64,000 nucleotides of DNA, taken from NCBI RefSeq assembly GCF_011742555.1, contig NZ_JAAQQR010000010.1, positions 62,001-126,000 of the forward strand, given 5' to 3'. Both the position numbers and the translations under genes were made by a program. Of the stretch, positions 29,876 through 37,766 are shown in pieces (positions within the stretch are counted from its first letter, which is position 1; each line of letters begins with the position of its first letter). This DNA comes from Luteibacter jiangsuensis (GTDB taxonomy: Bacteria > Pseudomonadota > Gammaproteobacteria > Xanthomonadales > Rhodanobacteraceae). Below the pieces are notes generated by a model that was not told the origin of the DNA, did not search any database, and saw only the letters and a list, made by a program, of their open reading frames with translations.

Positions 29876-30175
29876 ATGGCGCTGACCAAGGCGGAAATGG
29901 CCGAGCGGCTTTTCCTCGACGTGGGCCTCAACAAGCGTGAGGCCAAGGAGTTCGTTGACGCGTACTTCGAAGTCGTGCGCGAGGCACTGGAGCGGGGCGA
30001 ACAGGTGAAACTGTCGGGTTTCGGCAATTTCGACCTGAGGCAGAAGAATCAGCGGCCCGGTCGCAATCCGAAGACCGGCGAGGAAATTCCCATCTCTGCC
30101 CGGCGGGTGGTCACCTTCCGCCCCGGCCAGAAACTCAAGGTAAGAGTCGAGGGCTATGCTGGATCCAGGGAATAA
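29876..30175 (+). CDS. ihfA: Integration host factor alpha subunit
   Basis: This 99-residue DNA-bending protein partners IhfB in replication, transcription and phage integration. N-terminal helices ([20 protein letters not shown]) are followed by the beta-arm with the intercalating Pro in [18 protein letters not shown]. It is tightly coupled to pheT, with one base between stop and start, which is the common proteobacterial order pheT-ihfA. Its 3' end overlaps the MerR gene by 20 bp. Confidence 0.98.
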   Translation: MALTKAEMAERLFLDVGLNKREAKEFVDAYFEVVREALERGEQVKLSGFGNFDLRQKNQRPGRNPKTGEEIPISARRVVTFRPGQKLKVRVEGYAGSRE

Positions 30176-30512
30176 CACCGAACTTCCCGCCATTCCGGCG
30201 AAGCGCTACTTCACCATCGGTGAGGTCAGCGAGCTTTGCGGCGTCAAGCCGCATGTCCTTCGCTATTGGGAGCAGGAGTTTCCGGCCCTGAAGCCCGTCA
30301 AGCGCCGCGGCAACCGCCGCTATTACCAGCGCCACGACGTGCTCATGATCCGCCAGATCCGCTCCCTGCTGTACGACGAGGGCTTCACCATCACGGGCGC
30401 CCGCGCCCGGCTGGAAGGCTCGCAGGCGCGCATGGAGGCCAGCATGTCGCACCAGATCGTCCGCCAGGTACGCCTGGAGCTCGAAGAAGTCCTGACCCTC
30501 CTTCGTCGCTGA
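30156..30512 (+). CDS. MerR-family transcriptional regulator
   Basis: This 118-residue regulator has an N-terminal winged helix ([40 protein letters not shown]) and a short helical dimerisation segment. It has no Cys metal cluster, so it is not a typical metal sensor. A MerR gene right after ihfA is conserved across many gammaproteobacteria, but its target is not known to me. Translation is coupled through a 20-bp overlap with ihfA. Confidence 0.9.
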   Translation: MLDPGNNTELPAIPAKRYFTIGEVSELCGVKPHVLRYWEQEFPALKPVKRRGNRRYYQRHDVLMIRQIRSLLYDEGFTITGARARLEGSQARMEASMSHQIVRQVRLELEEVLTLLRR

Positions 30513-30541
30513 TCCGCTTCCGCAGATCGCGGCGATGCTGT

Positions 30542-30547
30542 TACAAT
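30542..30547 (+). promoter_or_regulatory. -10 box of tRNA-Pro
   Basis: TACAAT lies 11 bases before the tRNA 5' end. The -35 region (TTCCGC around 30518) is weak. Confidence 0.5.
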
Positions 30548-30558
30548 CGTTAGCTCGT

Positions 30559-30635
30559 CGGGGTGTAGCGCAGCCTGGTAGCGCACTACGCTGGGGGTGT
30601 AGTGGTCGCGAGTTCGAATCTCGCCACCCCGACCA
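30559..30635 (+). tRNA. tRNA-Pro (anticodon GGG), CCA encoded
   Basis: The 77-nt cloverleaf has acceptor CGGGGTG/CACCCCG, encoded CCA, anticodon stem CTACG/TGTAG and loop CTGGGGG with anticodon GGG. Confidence 0.96.
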
Positions 30636-32084
30636 TTATTCAAAAAAGCGTCCTTCGGGGCGCTTTTTTTTGCTCGGAAGCAAGGCGAGCATGGCAAGGC
30701 CCAGCAAGATCGCCACGTCGATCCAGGCAAACCAGTTGCCCCAGCGCGCATAGGGCGTCCGCGTCTCGCGTATCGCAAGGTCTCCGACCAGTTCTGCGTC
30801 GTCGTGTTCGCTGGATGCTTCCGCCATCACGCGGCCGCGGTCGTCGCTGAGGGTAAGCCGGCCGGAGCGGGCGGCACGAGCGATGGCGAAACCGCCTTCG
30901 ACCCCTCGCATGATGGCCATGCGGCTGTGCAGCCAGCCGTCCTCCACGAAATCCCAGGCAGGCACGAGCAGGAGTTGCGCGTTCCGTTGGCCGTAGGCTG
31001 CCGCGAAATCCTGAAAGTCCATGTCCTTGCAGATCGCGAGGCCGACACGCGGGTTGCCCGGGAGCATCCGGAACGAGGTGCCGGGCGTGAATCTGTCTTC
31101 GAAGCCGGGAATCAGGTGATGCTTGTGGTACGTGGCGGGTGACATCGCCCCCGGTTGGAAGACCATTGCCGTGTTCCGTTCCGCACGGTTCTCCACCTGG
31201 AAATCGACGCCGACATCGACGACAACGCCGCGCTCCTTCGCGAAGCTGGCGAAGGCAGGGATAGGGGCTGAGGCGGCGAAGCTGCCTTCCGGGATAACGA
31301 TCACCTGGGCTCCCTTGCCGGCGGCGCGATCCATGGCCGCGAGGTAGCGATCCTGGCGCGACTTGCCTTCCGGCGAATCCGCGGCCACAAGTTTGCCGCT
31401 CTGGTCGAGCGAGATGAGTCCCACGCGAATCTGGGATGTGGCCGGGGTGGCGAGGCGCCAGAAGCCGTAGGTGAGGGCAGCCGCCAGGACCAGCACCGCG
31501 CTTCCGGCTATCGCGATCCGGACCCTGGTCGCGACATGCGTCGCACCCAGCATGGCCACCGCAGTCGCGACGAGGAGCAGCAGCGCACCGATGCCCCAGA
31601 TGCCCGTCAGCGCGGCCAACTGGATGACCGGCAGCGCGTCCATCTGGGTATAGGCGATGTCGAAGAAGGTGCCGTGGGGAGAGAGCAGGTTATTGAAGAA
31701 TGCCAATGCCACCCAGGTGACCGGCAGGGCGAGTGTCGCCGCGACGGGCCGGCCGCGCATCAGCAGGCGTTTATGAAGCAGGACGCAAAGCGCGGCCATC
31801 GCACCGGGTAAGGCCATGGCGTAGATGACGACAGCCAGCGGCAGGCGGATGTGGCTGTACATGTAGGACCAGAGGTTGCCCGAGCCGACTGCCATCGCCA
31901 GGAAGGCGGCGGCGACGGCCCACGATGTCCGTACCCTCGATGCCAGCCACAGCACGGGAAGAGGCGCCAGCCAGATGGCCCACCACACCGGGTGGGTGCC
32001 GCTCCCGTACCACCAGCCGATGGCCGTCAGGGCGGTCGCCAAAAGCCATGCCGGCATGGCCGAGCGCTCAGGTTGCGAAGGCAT
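30636..32084 (-). CDS. Lnt-like apolipoprotein N-acyltransferase / nitrilase-fold membrane protein
   Basis: This 482-residue protein has an N-terminal membrane part of about six helices (residues 10-210) and a periplasmic nitrilase domain with the Glu-Lys-Cys triad in place (IPEGSFA, YHKHHL, AICKDMDF). A last membrane helix lies near 460. Lnt adds the third acyl chain to lipoproteins. Divergence from the usual active-site surroundings and pairing with a TetR gene suggest a specialised paralogue rather than the housekeeping enzyme. The last 15 residues (SKKKRPEGRFFE) are read from the tRNA-Pro terminator, and the stop codon touches the tRNA CCA end. Confidence 0.8.
   Translation of the reverse strand: MPSQPERSAMPAWLLATALTAIGWWYGSGTHPVWWAIWLAPLPVLWLASRVRTSWAVAAAFLAMAVGSGNLWSYMYSHIRLPLAVVIYAMALPGAMAALCVLLHKRLLMRGRPVAATLALPVTWVALAFFNNLLSPHGTFFDIAYTQMDALPVIQLAALTGIWGIGALLLLVATAVAMLGATHVATRVRIAIAGSAVLVLAAALTYGFWRLATPATSQIRVGLISLDQSGKLVAADSPEGKSRQDRYLAAMDRAAGKGAQVIVIPEGSFAASAPIPAFASFAKERGVVVDVGVDFQVENRAERNTAMVFQPGAMSPATYHKHHLIPGFEDRFTPGTSFRMLPGNPRVGLAICKDMDFQDFAAAYGQRNAQLLLVPAWDFVEDGWLHSRMAIMRGVEGGFAIARAARSGRLTLSDDRGRVMAEASSEHDDAELVGDLAIRETRTPYARWGNWFAWIDVAILLGLAMLALLPSKKKRPEGRFFE
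30642..30671. terminator. Terminator of tRNA-Pro, inside the 3' end of the Lnt-like gene
   Basis: The stem AAAAAAGCGTCC/GGGCGCTTTTTT with a TTCG loop (one G-T pair) is followed by TT. Its A and T tracts make it usable in both directions, although on the minus strand it lies inside a coding region. Confidence 0.85.
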
Positions 32085-32649
32085 CGATCAGTCTTCCAAG
32101 GGACGCGAGGTAGAAGACCCGGAATTGCGTTTCGTCATAGCTGAAGCGGCCCGCCCGATACAAAACGATGAGCCCATGGGCGTGCGCCCACAGATCCATC
32201 GCCAGATCCCATTCGTCGAGTTGTCGCAGTGCGCCTTGCGCGATGCCTTCCACGATGGCGTCGGCGATGAGGTTCAGCGTGGGCGAACGACGCGCGTGGA
32301 AGTCCTCGGGGAAGCGCCTGGCATCGTCCCGCGGCAGCCCGAAGGCGTGGTCGAACAGGTGCGGATGCGCCACGGCGTAGTCGAGGTAGGACGCCAGCAT
32401 GGCCAGGAGTCGCCGGCGCGGATCGCGCTGCCGCGCGTGGCTTGCCCATGTCCGCGCTGCCTCCTCGAAGCTGTCGTTGGACAGGCGCTCCAGCAGCGCT
32501 TCCCGATTGGGAAAATGGCGGTAGATCGCCATGGCCGACAAGCCAAGCTCGCCCGCCACGCGGCGCATGGTCACGGCCTCGGCGCCATGAGCGTCGAACA
32601 GGGCATGAGCGGCGGCGAGGATTCGGTCGGCGGTCTTGGCGGTCGGCAT
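32068..32649 (-). CDS. TetR-family regulator of the Lnt-like gene
   Basis: This 193-residue repressor has an N-terminal HTH (RILAAAHALFDAHGAEAVTM, MRRVAGELGLSAMAIYRHF) and a C-terminal ligand domain of the TetR_C_33-like kind (WDLAMDLWAHAHGLIVLYRAGRF). The ATG at 32649 abuts a perfect 15-bp palindrome, predicting autorepression. It overlaps the Lnt-like gene by 17 bp, so both are one transcript. The ligand is unknown. Confidence 0.9.
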   Translation of the reverse strand: MPTAKTADRILAAAHALFDAHGAEAVTMRRVAGELGLSAMAIYRHFPNREALLERLSNDSFEEAARTWASHARQRDPRRRLLAMLASYLDYAVAHPHLFDHAFGLPRDDARRFPEDFHARRSPTLNLIADAIVEGIAQGALRQLDEWDLAMDLWAHAHGLIVLYRAGRFSYDETQFRVFYLASLGRLIDAFAT

Positions 32650-32664
32650 GTTTACACTGTAAAC
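32650..32664 (-). promoter_or_regulatory. Perfect TetR-type operator
   Basis: GTTTACACTGTAAAC is a perfect 7-1-7 palindrome directly in front of the TetR start codon. The TTTACA-N-TGTAAA core is a well-known TetR-family half-site arrangement. It also lies 110 bp upstream of the divergent GGDEF gene. Confidence 0.85.
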
Positions 32665-32774
32665 GATGGCGTCCGGGTGACGCAACGCCCCCCATGGTTC
32701 AAGCTTCGCGAAGCCCGACCGATAACGGGAGGTGCGACTATTCGCGGCTGCGGCCGCCACGGGGAAAAAAGGCC

Positions 32775-33725
32775 ATGAGCGTTGACGACTCGCTTCTTCG
32801 CGAGGACCCAGGGGTTTACAAGACCTTGCTGGAGTCGACCCGCGCCATTCCCTGGAAAATAGACTGGGCCACGCTGCGCTTCGCCTATATCGGCCCGCAG
32901 ATCGAGGAGCTGCTCGGGTGGACGCCCGATTCCTGGGTCACGGTGCAGGACTGGGCTGACCGCATGCATCCCGAAGACCGCGAGCGGGTCTTCAATTTCT
33001 GCGTGGCGCAATCGCAGGCAGGTGTGGACCACGAGGCCGATTACCGTGCCCTGCGCAAGGACGGGGAATTCGTCTGGATCCGCGACGTCGTGCACGTGGT
33101 GCGCAATCCCGACGGCACGCCGCATGCGCTGATCGGTTTCATGTTCGACATCAGCGAGCGCAAGCGCACCGAAGAGCGGCTGCTCGACATGCAGCGCGAA
33201 CTGGAGGAACTGTCGTACAAGGACGGCCTGACAGGCCTGGCCAACCGTCGTCGCTTCGACATGATGATGGACGCGGAGTGGCGCCATGCGCAGAGCCTGC
33301 GCCAGCCGGTGTCGGTCGTCGTGCTCGATATCGATTACTTCAAGCAGTACAACGACCACTACGGCCACCTCGAAGGCGACGAGTGCTTAAAGCGCGTGGC
33401 GAGGACGCTGGAAGGTGTTCTGCGTGGGCCGCGCGACATGCTCTGTCGCTTCGGTGGGGAAGAGTTCGTGCTGCTGCTGCCGGATACCGACGAGGGCGCG
33501 GCCATGGCCATGGCATGGCGCTGCCTGGATCTCGTGGACAAGGCTCTCATCGCTCACGCCGGGCATGGTTCCGGCAGGCGGCTCACGTTGAGCGCGGGTG
33601 TGAACACCGTGGTACCTAAAGAGCACGACGAGGTCACCCCGTTCCTCGCCACGGCCGACCGGCGGCTCTATCTGGCGAAGGAACGTGGCCGTGCGCGGGT
33701 GGTGTGCGACGACGGCGTGCTTTAG
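32775..33725 (+). CDS. PAS-GGDEF diguanylate cyclase
   Basis: This 316-residue predicted soluble c-di-GMP synthase has a PAS/PAC sensor (about residues 20-130, with DWADRMHPEDRERV and GFMFDISERKRTEERL) and a linker helix leading into a GGDEF domain. The active site is GGEEF at about 227, and DIDYFKQYNDHYGH is intact. The product-inhibition I-site is not a standard RxxD (LRGPRDMLCRF has Arg one residue too far), so feedback may be weak. It is divergent from the TetR-Lnt operon. No membrane segment is seen, so it acts in the cytoplasm. Confidence 0.92.
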   Translation: MSVDDSLLREDPGVYKTLLESTRAIPWKIDWATLRFAYIGPQIEELLGWTPDSWVTVQDWADRMHPEDRERVFNFCVAQSQAGVDHEADYRALRKDGEFVWIRDVVHVVRNPDGTPHALIGFMFDISERKRTEERLLDMQRELEELSYKDGLTGLANRRRFDMMMDAEWRHAQSLRQPVSVVVLDIDYFKQYNDHYGHLEGDECLKRVARTLEGVLRGPRDMLCRFGGEEFVLLLPDTDEGAAMAMAWRCLDLVDKALIAHAGHGSGRRLTLSAGVNTVVPKEHDEVTPFLATADRRLYLAKERGRARVVCDDGVL

Positions 33726-33764
33726 CGCCGCTCCACGGTCGACGTACTTCCCCGGGCGCTGGCG

Positions 33765-35000
33765 CTAGTACAGCGCGCGCGCCTTCAGCGTGCCTTCGAT
33801 GGCTGCCAGCTCGTTGCGTAGCGCGGCCGCATGTTCCTCGGATGTGGTCACGTCGATGACCACGTAGCCCACTTGTGCCGAGGTTTGCAGGTACTGGCCG
33901 TCGATGTTCACCGCGGCACGGGAGAAGACCTCGTTCACCCGTGACAGCACGCCGGGAATGTTCCGGTGGATGTGCAGCAGGCGCCGGCTGGTGGGATGCC
34001 CCGGCAAGGAGACCTCGGGGAAATTCACCGCCGAGAGCGTGCTGCCGTTGTCGCTGTAGCGAACCAGCTTCGAGGCCACCTCGATGCCGATGTTCTCCTG
34101 CGCCTCGGCGGTGCTGCCACCCACGTGCGGCGTGAGGATGACGTTGTCCATGCCCACCAGCGGCGAAACGAAGGGATCGTCGTTGCCCTTGGGCTCCACC
34201 GGGAAAACGTCGATGGCCGCGCCCGCGAGATGCTTCGAATGCAATGCGGCGGCCAGGGCGTCGATGTCGACGACGGTGCCGCGGGACGCGTTCACCAGCA
34301 TGGCGCCGGGGCGCATGCGGGCGATCTCCGAGGCACCGATCAGGTTCTTCGTCTGTGGCGTTTCGGGCACGTGCAGGGTGACCACGTCCGCCCTTTCGAG
34401 CAGGTCGTCGAGGCTGGCGGCGGCACGGGCATTGCCGAGCGAGAGCTTCGGCTCGATGTCATGGAAGATCACGCGCATGCCCAGAGCCTCGGCCAGCACG
34501 CCCACCTGCGTGCCGATATGGCCGTAACCGACGATGCCCAGCACCTTGTCGCGAACCTCGTAGCTTCCTGCGGCGGATTTCGACCAGCCGCCCCGGTGAC
34601 ACAGCGCGTTCTTCTCGGGGATACGGCGCACGAGCAGGATGGTTTCGGCGATAACCAGTTCCGCCACGCTGCGGGTGTTCGAATAGGGCGCATTGAACAC
34701 GGGCACGCCGAGGCGCTCGGCCTCGCCGGTATCGACCTGATTCGTGCCGATGCAGAAGCAACCCACCGCGATCAGGCGGCGGGCTTCCGCCAGGACCGGG
34801 GCCGTGAGCTGGGTGCGGGAGCGGATGCCCACGATATGGGCATCGGCGATGCGCTCCATCAGCTCGTCCTCGGGGAGGGACTTCTCATGGAACTCGATTT
34901 GCGAATAGCCGGCCTGGCGGAAGGTGTCCAGCGCGCTTCGGCTCACGCCTTCCAGCAGCAGGACCTTGATGTCTTCCTTTGGATACGAGGTGCGCGTCAT
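33765..35000 (-). CDS. serA: D-3-phosphoglycerate dehydrogenase
   Basis: This 411-residue first enzyme of serine synthesis has the NAD-binding loop GIVGYGHIGTQVG near residue 155. The catalytic residues sit in NASRGTVVD, EPKGND and TPHVGGSTAEAQ. A C-terminal ACT domain (from about 335, LHIHRNIPGVLSRVNEVF) allows feedback by serine, as in the E. coli-type 410-residue enzyme. Such SerA enzymes also reduce 2-oxoglutarate to D-2-hydroxyglutarate. The gene divergently faces a D-2-hydroxyglutarate dehydrogenase-like gene. The ATG at 35000 gives the normal N-terminus. Confidence 0.95.
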   Translation of the reverse strand: MTRTSYPKEDIKVLLLEGVSRSALDTFRQAGYSQIEFHEKSLPEDELMERIADAHIVGIRSRTQLTAPVLAEARRLIAVGCFCIGTNQVDTGEAERLGVPVFNAPYSNTRSVAELVIAETILLVRRIPEKNALCHRGGWSKSAAGSYEVRDKVLGIVGYGHIGTQVGVLAEALGMRVIFHDIEPKLSLGNARAAASLDDLLERADVVTLHVPETPQTKNLIGASEIARMRPGAMLVNASRGTVVDIDALAAALHSKHLAGAAIDVFPVEPKGNDDPFVSPLVGMDNVILTPHVGGSTAEAQENIGIEVASKLVRYSDNGSTLSAVNFPEVSLPGHPTSRRLLHIHRNIPGVLSRVNEVFSRAAVNIDGQYLQTSAQVGYVVIDVTTSEEHAAALRNELAAIEGTLKARALY

Positions 35001-35114
35001 GGCCGGTACGTTCTGTTCCACGGGAGGAAGGACCACTATGCCAGATCGCGGCACGCATGTTGCGGCGCACCCAAAGGGCTGGCACGCTCGACACGACACC
35101 CGAGCGAGCTTTCC

Positions 35115-36497
35115 ATGACCGACCCCCGCCTGGCCGAGCTGATCCGCCTGATCCCCGCCCTCAAGCTGTCCGTGGAGGCAGGCGATCTGGAACACCACGG
35201 CCGCGACTGGACGCGGCGCTGGACCCCCGCGCCGCTGGCGGTCGCGTGGCCGGCGTCCATCGACGAGGTGCAAGGCGTCGTCCGCTGGGCGAGCGCGCAC
35301 GGCGTCGGCATCGTGCCCTCGGGAGGACGCACCGGCCTTTCCGGGGGCGCCGTGGCCGCGCAGGGCGAACTGGTGCTCAGCCTCGATCGCATGAACCGCG
35401 TGCTCGGCTTCGACCCCATCGACCGCACGCTCACGGTCGAACCCGGCATCGCTTTGGAGGCGGTGCAGAATGCCGCACGCGAGCATGCGCTGCTTTATCC
35501 GGTGAACTTCGCCGCGCGCGGCTCCTGCCAGATCGGCGGAAACATCGCGACCAACGCCGGGGGTATACGGGTCATTCGTTACGGCAACACGCGGCAGTGG
35601 GTGGCAGGCCTGAAGGTGGTCACCGGTACGGGCGAACTGCTCGACCTCAACCGCGGGCTGGTGAAGAACGCTTCCGGCTACGACCTGCGCCACCTGGTCA
35701 TCGGTTCCGAAGGCACCCTGGGCATCGTGGTGGAAGCGACGCTTACGCTCACCTCACCGCCGCCGCCGTCCCAGGTCATGCTGCTGGCGGTTCCGGCCAT
35801 GGACGCGCTGATGAAGGTGTTCGCGGAAGCGCGCCACCGCCTCGCGCTCGAAGCGTTCGAGTTCTTTACGGAAAGGGCGTTGCATCACGTGCTTGCGCAC
35901 GGCGCGCAAAGGCCCTTCGCCGAGGATCACCCGTTCTATGTCGTGACCGAGTTCGATGCGGGCGACGAGAAGGCGGAGGCGGAGGCGCTGGATTTCTTCG
36001 AATTCTGCCTCGGCGAAGGCTGGGTGACCGATGGCGTGATCGCCTCCAGCGAAGCACAGGCGGCGTCGCTGTGGCGCTTGCGCGAAGGCATCACCGAGAG
36101 CCTCGCCCCGCACAAGCCGTACAAGAACGACGTCTCCGTGCGCATTTCCGCCGTGCCGGCCTTCATGGAAGAGATGCACGCCCTCCTTTCCGCCGAGTAC
36201 CCGGCATTCGACGTGGTGTGGTTCGGACACATCGGCGACGGCAACCTGCACATCAACGTGCTGAAGCCCGCGGAACTCGACAACGGCGTGTTCGTCGAGC
36301 AATGCGAGCATGTCACCTCGTTGCTCGTGGAGACGCTGGCCCGCCACGGCGGCAGCATCTCGGCCGAGCACGGCATCGGCCTCGTCAAGAAGCCCTGGCT
36401 GGGCAGTGTGCGCAGCGAGGCCGAGATCGCCCTGATGCGCGGTATCAAGGCGGTGTGGGATCCGAACGGCATCATGAATCCCGGGAAGCTTCTGTAG
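35115..36497 (+). CDS. FAD-linked oxidase, probable D-2-hydroxyglutarate dehydrogenase
   Basis: This 460-residue flavoenzyme of the VAO/GlcD family has a PP-loop FAD domain (PSGGRTGLSGGAV near 75; CQIGGNIATNAGG near 140; NASGYDLRHLVIGSEGTLG near 185) and a C-terminal FAD-oxidase domain with HIGDGNLHINVL and SAEHGIGLVKKPWL, which hold the metal and substrate residues. D-2-hydroxyglutarate and D-lactate dehydrogenases share this layout. Adjacency to serA supports the hydroxyglutarate substrate, because serA makes that by-product. The 114-bp gap to serA should hold both promoters. Confidence 0.85.
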   Translation: MTDPRLAELIRLIPALKLSVEAGDLEHHGRDWTRRWTPAPLAVAWPASIDEVQGVVRWASAHGVGIVPSGGRTGLSGGAVAAQGELVLSLDRMNRVLGFDPIDRTLTVEPGIALEAVQNAAREHALLYPVNFAARGSCQIGGNIATNAGGIRVIRYGNTRQWVAGLKVVTGTGELLDLNRGLVKNASGYDLRHLVIGSEGTLGIVVEATLTLTSPPPPSQVMLLAVPAMDALMKVFAEARHRLALEAFEFFTERALHHVLAHGAQRPFAEDHPFYVVTEFDAGDEKAEAEALDFFEFCLGEGWVTDGVIASSEAQAASLWRLREGITESLAPHKPYKNDVSVRISAVPAFMEEMHALLSAEYPAFDVVWFGHIGDGNLHINVLKPAELDNGVFVEQCEHVTSLLVETLARHGGSISAEHGIGLVKKPWLGSVRSEAEIALMRGIKAVWDPNGIMNPGKLL

Positions 36498-36507
36498 GAA
36501 CGCGCCC

Positions 36508-36588
36508 TGTGGGAGCCGCTTCAGCGGCGATCCCGCGGCAGCGGGCAACCTGCCGCGAGCACCCATCGCCGCTGAAGCGGCTCCCACA
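36508..36588. repeat. REP-like palindrome, copy 2
   Basis: An 81-bp element starts TGTGGGAGCCGCTTCAGCGG and ends in GCGGCTCCCACA, with inner CCCGCGGCAGCGGGCAA and TGCCGCGAGCACCC. It follows the dehydrogenase stop by 10 bp. Confidence 0.95.
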
Positions 36589-36646
36589 CAAAGCCCGGTG
36601 GTCGCAAGACAAGCAGGTGCTGGTGTCGCAAGGCTCCGCTCGTTAG

Positions 36647-37636
<990 letters not shown>

Positions 37637-37646
37637 GAGCGAGCCC

Positions 37647-37727
37647 TGTGGGAGCCGCTTCAGCGGCGATCCCGCGGCAGCGGGCAACTTGCCGCGAGCA
37701 CCCATCGCCGCTGAAGCGGCTCCCACA
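37647..37727. repeat. REP-like palindrome, copy 3
   Basis: An 81-bp copy nearly identical to copy 2 (including CGCTTCAGCGGCGATCCCGC), in the same orientation. It begins 10 bp after the pip stop, just as copy 2 follows its gene. Confidence 0.95.
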
Positions 37728-37734
37728 GTAACGA

Positions 37735-37760
37735 CGGGGTGCCCCCGGGAGGGCACCCCG
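37735..37760. terminator. Terminator-like hairpin between pip and the nuclease gene
   Basis: The 10-bp perfect stem CGGGGTGCCC/GGGCACCCCG with a 6-nt loop is followed by TTT on the plus strand. It lies between convergent genes. Confidence 0.65.
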
Positions 37761-37766
37761 TTTCCA

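Noticed and set aside
33723-33768. Hairpin between the GGDEF gene and serA (TAGCGCC...GGCGCTA)
   Set aside because: Only a 7-bp stem with a loop of more than 30 nt and no T tract; too weak to call a terminator.
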